Shown piece by piece: positions 6,898-12,399 of a DNA stretch of 15,018 nucleotides. This DNA comes from Pseudomonadota bacterium. Its GTDB lineage: Bacteria; Pseudomonadota; Gammaproteobacteria; Burkholderiales; Burkholderiaceae_D. Where the stretch lies: contig JAEZHR010000222.1 in assembly GCA_023416415.1 (NCBI GenBank), positions 1 through 15,018 of the forward strand. Reading direction: 5' to 3'. The notes under the pieces were generated by a model that worked only from the letters and a program-made list of their open reading frames with translations, did no database searches and had not been told where the DNA came from. Position 1 is the first letter of the stretch. Each line of letters opens with the position of its first letter. The translations under genes were made by a program, and so were the position numbers.

Positions 6898-8560
6898 TTC
6901 CCACCCATGCCTTGACTACGTTGGCGACCATCTTCGGGTCGGACCTGGCCATGTTCTTGGCTGCTTCAAGATTGTCCTGATAGGTGCGCGGCTTGTTCCC
7001 CGTCGGCTCCGGCTCTTGTGAAATTTCCACCACCGCATCCTCTTCCTCGACCGGCGCCGGCAGGGCAGGCGGCTCGAAGGTGTGCAGGACGCGCCGCAAC
7101 AGCGGCTTGAGAATGGCAAAGTAAAGGTAAAGGATGACGATGCCGATCAGCAGATATTTCCCGGCCACCATGGCCATTTCCAGTACTTCCGGGCGCTTCC
7201 ACAGTGGTGGCTCTTCGATTTCGTCCGGCACGGCTCCCGCAAACGGCGTGTTGACGACGTTGACGGAATCGCCCCGCTGATCGTTGAAGCCCATCGCTTC
7301 CTTGACCAGGTTGGTGATCTGGGTGCGCTCATCCTCAGTGAGGGCGCGCAGGATCGGCTTTCCTTCCGCATCCAGACTGCGCACATGGTTGACCACGACC
7401 GCGACCGTCAGGCGCTTGATGCCGCCCATCGGCTGCTGCACGTAGCGCACTGTCTTGTCGACTTCATAGTTGACCGTGGAATCCTTCTGTTCGCTGGCCG
7501 CCGGCCCGATCAGCTGCCCGGTGGACACGGTGCCTTCGATCGGAGCCGTCGCGACCGGCGGTGGCTGGTTCGTCAGCGCGCCCGGCACACCGCCTGCATT
7601 GGCGGGCAGAAGGTTGCGCGATTCGCTGGTCTGCTGGCTGCGCACCGCAGAGTTGGCCGGTGCCTGGTTTGGCGTGTAGAACTCTGCGGCCTGCTCGACA
7701 TGCGAGAAATCGACATCGGCTGTCGCTTCCGCGCGCACGTTGCCGGGTCCGACGATGGGGGTGATGATCGACTCGATCCGGCGCACGATGCTGTACTGCA
7801 GTTCCTGCACGTACTTGAGCTGGCTGGCGTCGAGGCCGGCGACGTTGCCCTTCTTGTTGCGTGCGTCGGACAGCAGGTTGCCGTGCTGGTCGACCACGGT
7901 CACGTTCTTGATCGGCAGCTCCGGCACGCTGGAGGCAACCAGGTGAACGATGGAGCTGACCTGCTGCTCGTCGAGCGAGCGTCCGCCGTGCAGATGCAGC
8001 AGCACCGAGGCGGTGGGCTTCTGCTGGTTGCGCACGAAGACGGAGGACTTCGGTAGCGCGAGGTGTACGCGCGCGGCCTGCACGGCCGAGAGTGCCTGGA
8101 TCGAGCGCGCCAGTTCGCCTTCGAGCGCGCGCTGGAAATTGACTTGTTCGAGAAACTGCGAGATGCCGAGCTTCTGGTTCTCCATCAGTTCGAAGCCGAC
8201 GTTGCCCCCCTTGGGCAGGCCTTGCGAGGCCAGTTGCAGGCGCACGTCGTGCACCTTGTCCGCCGGCACCAGCACCGCACCGCCGCCATCGGCGAACTTG
8301 TACGGCACGTTCATCTGTTGCAGCGCTGCGACGATGGCGCCACCGTCACGGTCGGAGAAATTGGAGAACAGGACACGATAGTCCGGTTCGCGACCCCACA
8401 TCCAGACAACCGACATGACGGCCAGCACGGCGGCCACGCCGAGCATCAGGAAGAAGTTGCGACCGCCCGGTGTCTGGGCAAAGCCGACCAGGCCGCCGGG
8501 AACAGGTGCGGTGCTGTCGTTGTCGGCGGCGGAAATTGCGTTGTCACCGGCTACCGCCAT
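6890..8560 (-). CDS. fliF: Flagellar MS-ring protein FliF
   Basis: FliF builds the MS ring in the inner membrane, which is the foundation of the basal body and houses the export gate. The 556-residue protein has a cytoplasmic N-terminus, a first membrane span at about 34-56 and YscJ-like ring-building domains. Those domains include VLFSNFSDRDGGAIVAAL, QGLPKGGNVGFELM and ARVHLALPKSSVF. A long periplasmic region follows, with a Gly/Pro/Ala-rich loop (about 320-350). A second span lies at about 463-484. The acidic tail ends in the FliG-binding peptide around ARSDPKMVANVVKAWV. The ATG is backed by GGGAGG with 6-nt spacing. It heads the fliFGHIJK run and is divergent from fliE. Confidence 0.98.
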   Translation of the reverse strand: MAVAGDNAISAADNDSTAPVPGGLVGFAQTPGGRNFFLMLGVAAVLAVMSVVWMWGREPDYRVLFSNFSDRDGGAIVAALQQMNVPYKFADGGGAVLVPADKVHDVRLQLASQGLPKGGNVGFELMENQKLGISQFLEQVNFQRALEGELARSIQALSAVQAARVHLALPKSSVFVRNQQKPTASVLLHLHGGRSLDEQQVSSIVHLVASSVPELPIKNVTVVDQHGNLLSDARNKKGNVAGLDASQLKYVQELQYSIVRRIESIITPIVGPGNVRAEATADVDFSHVEQAAEFYTPNQAPANSAVRSQQTSESRNLLPANAGGVPGALTNQPPPVATAPIEGTVSTGQLIGPAASEQKDSTVNYEVDKTVRYVQQPMGGIKRLTVAVVVNHVRSLDAEGKPILRALTEDERTQITNLVKEAMGFNDQRGDSVNVVNTPFAGAVPDEIEEPPLWKRPEVLEMAMVAGKYLLIGIVILYLYFAILKPLLRRVLHTFEPPALPAPVEEEDAVVEISQEPEPTGNKPRTYQDNLEAAKNMARSDPKMVANVVKAWVGNE

Positions 8561-8566
8561 GACTGG

Positions 8567-8572
8567 CCTCCC
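8567..8572 (-). promoter_or_regulatory. Ribosome binding site of fliF
   Basis: GGGAGG on the minus strand lies 6 nt before the fliF ATG and supports the start of the operon's first gene. Confidence 0.75.
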
Positions 8573-8643
8573 GCCTTGTTGTCGCTGAATTCGCTCATGT
8601 TCTGCATGTTGGTGTGGCTGCGCATACCGGAGTACGCCTTGTT

Positions 8644-8661
8644 ACAGGATTTTCGTCCTGT
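8644..8661. repeat. Inverted repeat in the fliE/fliF control region
   Basis: ACAGGA and TCCTGT are perfect 6-bp arms separated by six bases (TTTTCG). The site sits about 85 bp before fliF and 135 bp before fliE, where a regulator acting on both could bind. It could also form a small hairpin in either 5' leader. Without T or A tracts on a suitable side it does not look like a terminator. Confidence 0.5.
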
Positions 8662-8786
8662 TAATCAAATCCGATCTTTTGAACAGAAGCCGGTTTTCGC
8701 CACTTCTCGCAGTTAGTCATGCGTTGTACGGGTGATAAGGTAGCGCCGTGAAAAAAGAGGTGCATGCAGCGCCTTCTCCGACCCGC

Positions 8787-8792
8787 AAGGAG
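8787..8792 (+). promoter_or_regulatory. Ribosome binding site of fliE
   Basis: AAGGAG lies 4 nt before the ATG at 8797. This picks that start over an in-frame ATG 11 codons upstream (8764), which lacks a ribosome site. Confidence 0.75.
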
Positions 8793-8796
8793 TGCC

Positions 8797-9141
8797 ATGA
8801 AACCCGCAATGATCGACTCCAGCCAGATCGAATCCATGCTCGCCAAGCTGCGCAGCGCCGCGGCACGTCCGGCCGGTCCTGCCGCCGAGCTGAAGGCAGC
8901 CGAGGAGCTTGCGCCCAAGGTCGACTTTGCCAGCGCGCTCAAGGCCAGACTGGACGGCGTGAATCAGGCGCAGCGCGACTCCGAGGCCCTGACCAAACGT
9001 TTCGTGATGGGAGACGACAGCGTCAACCTGTCCGATGTGATGATCAATTCACAGAAGGCGTCCATCGCCTTCCATGCCACCGTTCAGGTGCGCAATAGGC
9101 TGGTGTCCGCCTACCAGGACATCATGAACATGGGCGTGTGA
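8797..9141 (+). CDS. fliE: Flagellar hook-basal body protein FliE
   Basis: FliE is a small exported protein that joins the MS ring to the proximal rod and is among the first export substrates. From the chosen ATG it has 114 residues, close to the usual 100-110. The C-terminal half is typical: VNLSDVMINSQKASIAFHATVQVRNRLVSAYQDIMNMGV, seen as separate helices, with the conserved VRNRLVSAYQDIMNM ending. The N-terminal half is Ala-rich and helical, as in rod proteins. It is the only plus-strand gene in the window, transcribed alone and divergent from fliF. Its 3' end converges on the pilZ gene, with no clear intrinsic terminator between them. Confidence 0.95.
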   Translation: MKPAMIDSSQIESMLAKLRSAAARPAGPAAELKAAEELAPKVDFASALKARLDGVNQAQRDSEALTKRFVMGDDSVNLSDVMINSQKASIAFHATVQVRNRLVSAYQDIMNMGV

Positions 9142-9193
9142 GTGGTTTGCTGATCCGCAGTGCGCTGTATGTCCATCGGGGCGGACTGCCAAA

Positions 9194-9234
9194 TCACTGC
9201 CTTTTTCCAGTTCACTGCCTTTTCTATCACTGCC
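9194..9234. repeat. Three direct copies of TCACTGCC between fliE and the pilZ gene
   Basis: TCACTGCC occurs at 9194-9201, 9212-9219 and 9227-9234, and the first two are followed by runs of T. Spacing is uneven (18 and 15 bp). The repeats lie in the 240-bp convergent spacer 9142-9381, which otherwise holds two short hairpins (9267-9279, and 9354-9377 next to the pilZ stop) and no credible gene. Confidence 0.45.
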
Positions 9235-9381
9235 ACTTCTTCGGTTTCAGCGAGCGGCTGGTTCTGGCGCCGAAGGCGCGCCAATTTCCTGTAAATGGGC
9301 GGGGTCACCCGCAAGGCTTCGCTCAAGTCTCGGATTGCAGCTGATGCGGTGGCGCGAGAACGGACTTCCGTCGCTCGTTCG

Positions 9382-10149
9382 CTACCCCAATCCGGTCGCC
9401 TTCGCATTGCGCTCCCGCTCCAGTCTGGTGATGTAGCGCTGCACCGCGGCGAGAGTGGAGCCGGGCAGGTTGACAAACATGCAGCCGAGCTTGCGCTGCT
9501 CGCGGCCGTTCGCCAGCTTCAAGTCGATCGAATTGCGTACCTGCAGCTTGACCTGAAGCGGGCTGCCGCCGGGGATGTCGATCCTGCAGTGCTCGTAGTT
9601 GAGGCCGATCGTGTTGTCCAGCTCCATCTTCTCGTCGATCAGCGCGATGCCGCCGCAACTGATGTCCTTGACGGCAACCACAACGGTCGTGGCGGCGTCG
9701 TCGGGATTCTCGGGCGGAAGTGTGATCGTGCAGCGCACCGGAGTGACCACCGGCGTGGCCACGCGGTAGTTTTCGCGGCGCTGCAGGCGAACCAGCGACT
9801 GCGGAATGGGGAGATAAAGCGCGGGCTGGTCATCGACCAGGCACTCTTGCACCTCAGGCGAGCTGAACAGGATGCGGATGCTGTCGAGCCTCGTCTCGAA
9901 GGCGACATTCTGGCTGTCGAGTATGCGTTGATGGGCGAGATTGGTCGGTGCGCGGTCGACGACGATGATGTTGTTCCCTTCATCGACTCCCAGGATCGAA
10001 GTCAGCACCGGTTCGGCGCCACCGCCCGCGTTCATGCTGACCAGCTGGTTGCGGTCCTTGACTGCGCGCAGCAGCGTGACGATTTCCCGGCGCGAATGCA
10101 CCAGGTACTGACTGACGTCCTCCGTGCCGAACTTCGAATTGAGTGCCAT
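9382..10149 (-). CDS. PilZ-domain flagellar brake protein, YcgR-like
   Basis: This is a probable cyclic-di-GMP receptor that slows or biases the motor, like YcgR. The 255-residue protein has an N-terminal YcgR-type domain (about 10-115) and a C-terminal PilZ domain. Both cyclic-di-GMP motifs are intact: RxxxR as RENYR at 125-129, preceded by RLQR, and DxSxxG as DISCGG at 162-167. A helix after the PilZ barrel (TLAAVQRYITRLERERNAK) closes the protein. It lies 39 bp after the FlhB-like gene and probably shares the fliD transcript. The ribosome site is weak (AGGGA about 12 nt away). The family and ligand-binding role are firm; the motor target is inferred from family and position. Confidence 0.88.
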   Translation of the reverse strand: MALNSKFGTEDVSQYLVHSRREIVTLLRAVKDRNQLVSMNAGGGAEPVLTSILGVDEGNNIIVVDRAPTNLAHQRILDSQNVAFETRLDSIRILFSSPEVQECLVDDQPALYLPIPQSLVRLQRRENYRVATPVVTPVRCTITLPPENPDDAATTVVVAVKDISCGGIALIDEKMELDNTIGLNYEHCRIDIPGGSPLQVKLQVRNSIDLKLANGREQRKLGCMFVNLPGSTLAAVQRYITRLERERNAKATGLG

Positions 10150-10188
10150 TGAATCTGTTGTCCCTGCGGTGTTCCGGTGGGCGCGGCC

Positions 10189-10488
10189 TTACTCGTTGCC
10201 GCTCGCGGGCGGTCTGGCGTCGCCTTTTAACGCGTCGATATGGTATAGCCATGCAAGCAATTCCGCCACCACTCGATACAGCGCTGGCGGAATATGGCGA
10301 TCGAGATCGACCTGCATCAGCAGGCCGACCAGCTCACGCGACTCGTGTACGAACACCCCGTGCTCGCGGGCGCGCGCGATGATTTCGTCGGCGATCAGAC
10401 CGCGTCCCTTGGCCACCACCTTCGGCGCCGTTTCGCCGGTCCGGTAGGCCAGTGCCACTGCATTGCGCATTTTCTCAGGCGCCGTCAT
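10189..10488 (-). CDS. Stand-alone FlhB C-terminal domain protein (FhlB-like)
   Basis: This 99-residue protein resembles the cytosolic C-terminal domain of FlhB/YscU export-switch proteins without the membrane part. NAVALAYRTGETAPKVVAKG (residues 9-28) aligns with the FlhB region just after its autocleavage site. ADEIIARAREHGVFVHES and QVDLDRHIPPALYRVVAELLAWLY match the rest of the domain. The four positions expected to hold NPTH read EKMR, so self-cleavage is not possible. The protein thus equals the cleaved FlhB fragment made as a separate polypeptide. It overlaps the FliK-like gene by 14 bp. A role in tuning export specificity is inferred. FhlB is the common name for this type. Confidence 0.87.
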   Translation of the reverse strand: MTAPEKMRNAVALAYRTGETAPKVVAKGRGLIADEIIARAREHGVFVHESRELVGLLMQVDLDRHIPPALYRVVAELLAWLYHIDALKGDARPPASGNE

Positions 10489-11551
10489 TTCCCGTCCCCC
10501 GGCTGACCTGGAAGGCTTCCAGCGGCGCGCCCGCGTCTTGCAATGACTCGGCCAGCAAGGGGCCGAACTCGCGCAGCGCCGAGGCGCTGTGCTCGCGCTC
10601 GGTCAATACCTGGATGCGCACGCGATCGCCGGTCAACTGAAGCCTCGCCTCTACCTGCCCCAGATACGGCAGCTCGAAGCGCACGACGCTGCTCCAGGTC
10701 GAGGCCTCGCGGTTCTCGGGCTCCTGCTGCGAACGCTCCTCGGCAATGTCCCACTCCATTTCCTGGCCTGGCCACAATTGGCCCCGCCAGTGAATCTTCT
10801 GCTGCTCCAGCGCGCCGAGCTGCTGCTGGAGCAGGCGTGCCAGCTCCGGATCCAGCGAGGGCACGGTGGTCTGCGTGCGAACGATAAGATGTGCGTCAAC
10901 CTGGCGGGCGTCTTCGACCATGACCTTCATGTCCGACATCGCGCCTGCCTGGCGCGCCTGTTCATTCGCGCGTTCCTGCATCCGGGCGGCCAGGCGTGCC
11001 TGAGGCTCCTGTGCCAGCTGAGCCTGGCTGCGCATGCCGTTGATCCAGTCCTGCAGATGCGATTCGTAGAACAGCCCGCTGACCGAAAGCGCTTGCTGCA
11101 GACGCGCGGCAAGCCGTGCCGCATCGGCTCCGGGCAGCGGCAGCAGCGGCGTCGTGCCGCGCACGGCGCGTGCGCCGTCCTGGCCGGCCGACTGCAGCAA
11201 CTGATCGATCAGGCGGGCGGCGACGGAAATCGTGGCGTTCGCACTGCCGGCTTGTCCGCCGAGCAGAAAGGTCGGACGCGGTTCGCGTGCGAGGAAGGTC
11301 AAAAGCAACTGATCGCCGACCTTGGTACCGACCGGCAGCGCCATGCGGGCGTGCGCATCGGCCACCTTGACCAGATGCGTGCCGTCGTCCAGTCGTGCGG
11401 TCACCGTGGCCGTCAGCTCCCGGCCGATGGCGATCTGGTTCAGGCGCCGCAGGACCTCCTGGCCCGGGTCGGTGGCCGACCTGGTCGGTGTCGGCGGTTC
11501 GACCGTCGCGGGCGGCCGGTTGAGGTTCAGGTCGGCCCGCGGCAGCATCAC
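10475..11551 (-). CDS. Second FliK-like hook-length control family protein
   Basis: This 358-residue protein carries a FliK-type C-terminal domain at about 285-352: RFELPYLGQVEARLQLTG at 291-308, then ALREFGPLLAESLQDAGAPL. The usual PPELG loop is changed to PYLG. Unlike the fliK at 2220-3245, the rest is not low-complexity. About 36-98 looks like a beta-rich domain (AIGRELTATVTARLDDGTHLV in part), and SGLFYESHLQDW at 158-169 is a motif I associate with this subfamily. The start is GTG, directly followed by ATG, 2 bp after the fliT stop. It overlaps the FlhB-like gene by 14 bp. Its exact function is unknown; a partner role with that protein is inferred. Confidence 0.82.
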   Translation of the reverse strand: MMLPRADLNLNRPPATVEPPTPTRSATDPGQEVLRRLNQIAIGRELTATVTARLDDGTHLVKVADAHARMALPVGTKVGDQLLLTFLAREPRPTFLLGGQAGSANATISVAARLIDQLLQSAGQDGARAVRGTTPLLPLPGADAARLAARLQQALSVSGLFYESHLQDWINGMRSQAQLAQEPQARLAARMQERANEQARQAGAMSDMKVMVEDARQVDAHLIVRTQTTVPSLDPELARLLQQQLGALEQQKIHWRGQLWPGQEMEWDIAEERSQQEPENREASTWSSVVRFELPYLGQVEARLQLTGDRVRIQVLTEREHSASALREFGPLLAESLQDAGAPLEAFQVSRGTGNDGA

Positions 11552-11553
11552 GC

Positions 11554-11895
11554 TTATCCGGTCCGGGTGGCCCCGTAGGCGTGGGCCAACTTGCGCTCGG
11601 TGCCGGCACTGCTGATCATGGCTGACAGGCGGGCCATCCAGGGCTCGGTCAGGTCGCGGATCTGGCGGTCGTCTTCAAGGATCTTCTTGATCAGTCGTAC
11701 CTTGCGCTCGCGCTCCATCGCGCGCAGCTGGGTGGCCGGCTCGCTTGCCTTGAGCATCTCGACCTGGTGGCTGCAGCGCGATTCCAGTTCAGCCAGGTGT
11801 TCCCAGTCGCCCATGCGTGCAGCTGCAAGCATCTGGGTGGTGATGTCCGCCACGGATTCGTAGAGGGCAATGACTTCTTCGCTTTTCATGTTCAT
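11554..11895 (-). CDS. fliT: Flagellar export chaperone FliT
   Basis: FliT binds the FliD cap protein before export and links it to the FliI-FliJ complex. In enteric bacteria the free form also inhibits FlhDC. The 113-residue, all-helical protein is of normal length. MGDWEHLAELESRCSHQVEML and the basic IKKILEDDRQIRDLTEP stretch fit the family, although FliT sequences vary greatly. The ATG follows the fliS TGA with no gap, and a second in-frame ATG lies two codons later. AAGG lies a few bases before the first. Its place directly after fliD and fliS supports the call. Confidence 0.88.
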   Translation of the reverse strand: MNMKSEEVIALYESVADITTQMLAAARMGDWEHLAELESRCSHQVEMLKASEPATQLRAMERERKVRLIKKILEDDRQIRDLTEPWMARLSAMISSAGTERKLAHAYGATRTG

Positions 11896-12387
11896 TCAAG
11901 CCTTGACGAGTCGGGAAGCGGCTGCGGGGGCGAGAGGATCGATGGTTCGGACATCTGCCGCTGGCTGCTCGGCAATGTCGTTCTGGCTGGCAGAAGCTTG
12001 CGGATTGATCGATTCCCAGGCGTCCTTGAGGCCTTTGAGCAATTGGTGGACTTCTTCCAGGATCGAGACCTGGTTCTTCAGGTTGGCCATGAGCAGGCGG
12101 CTGCTCATGTACTCGTACAGCGCGTCCAGATTCAGCGCAATCTCTCCACCGACCTTCTTGTCCAGACTTGCCCGCAGACCGCTGTCGATGATGGTGATGG
12201 CCTTGGTGATCGATTGCCCCTTTTCAGCCATCTCGCCAGCCTGCATGTGCTGGATGGCGGCGGAGATGGCGAGCATTGCGCCTTCAAACAGCATCACGAC
12301 CAGCTTGTGGGGGCTGGCGGCGACCACGCCCGTTTCGACGCCGACGGTTGCGTAGGCGTTAGCGCCACGACCAAATGATCCAAACAT
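11896..12387 (-). CDS. fliS: Flagellin export chaperone FliS
   Basis: FliS is the cytosolic chaperone that binds the flagellin C-terminus, stops early polymerisation and delivers it to FlhA. The 163-residue protein is slightly longer than the usual 130-145, owing to an Ala-rich tail. Family motifs are NAYATVGVETGVVAASPHKLV near the N-terminus, MLFEGAMLAI, and LNLDALYEYMSSRLL with NLKNQVSILEEV. The ATG has a GGAGA site with 5-nt spacing, 12 bp after fliD. Confidence 0.96.
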   Translation of the reverse strand: MFGSFGRGANAYATVGVETGVVAASPHKLVVMLFEGAMLAISAAIQHMQAGEMAEKGQSITKAITIIDSGLRASLDKKVGGEIALNLDALYEYMSSRLLMANLKNQVSILEEVHQLLKGLKDAWESINPQASASQNDIAEQPAADVRTIDPLAPAAASRLVKA

Positions 12388-12399
12388 TCAATTCTCCGT

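Larger units (their letters stand above)
8561..8796. promoter_or_regulatory. Divergent control region between fliF and fliE
   Basis: This 236-bp gene-free stretch must hold promoters for fliE (plus) and the fliF operon (minus). It is locally AT-rich around 8641-8700. It contains an inverted repeat at 8644-8661 and a CATGTT direct repeat (8596-8610). I found no convincing sigma-28 or sigma-54 promoter: the only GG-N10-GC spacings have poor flanks. Early flagellar genes in many betaproteobacteria are activated by FlhDC with sigma-70, which would fit, but no FlhDC box could be assigned by eye. Confidence 0.5.

Noticed and set aside
8731..8744. GG-N10-GC spacing before fliE as a sigma-54 promoter.
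   Set aside because: Beyond the GG and GC dinucleotides the sequence lacks the TGGCAC and TTGC context, so it is no better than chance in GC-rich DNA.
9138..9344. 68-codon plus-strand open frame just after fliE, in the convergent spacer.
   Set aside because: No ribosome site, odd composition with repeated CLF/CLFY segments that come from the TCACTGCC repeats, and overlap with the fliE end.
9354..9377. Hairpin next to the PilZ gene stop as an intrinsic terminator.
   Set aside because: The stem is imperfect and no T tract follows on the minus strand.
9295..10152. 285-codon plus-strand open frame opposite the PilZ gene.
   Set aside because: The minus-strand frame has clear PilZ motifs; the plus frame has no ribosome site or recognisable family.
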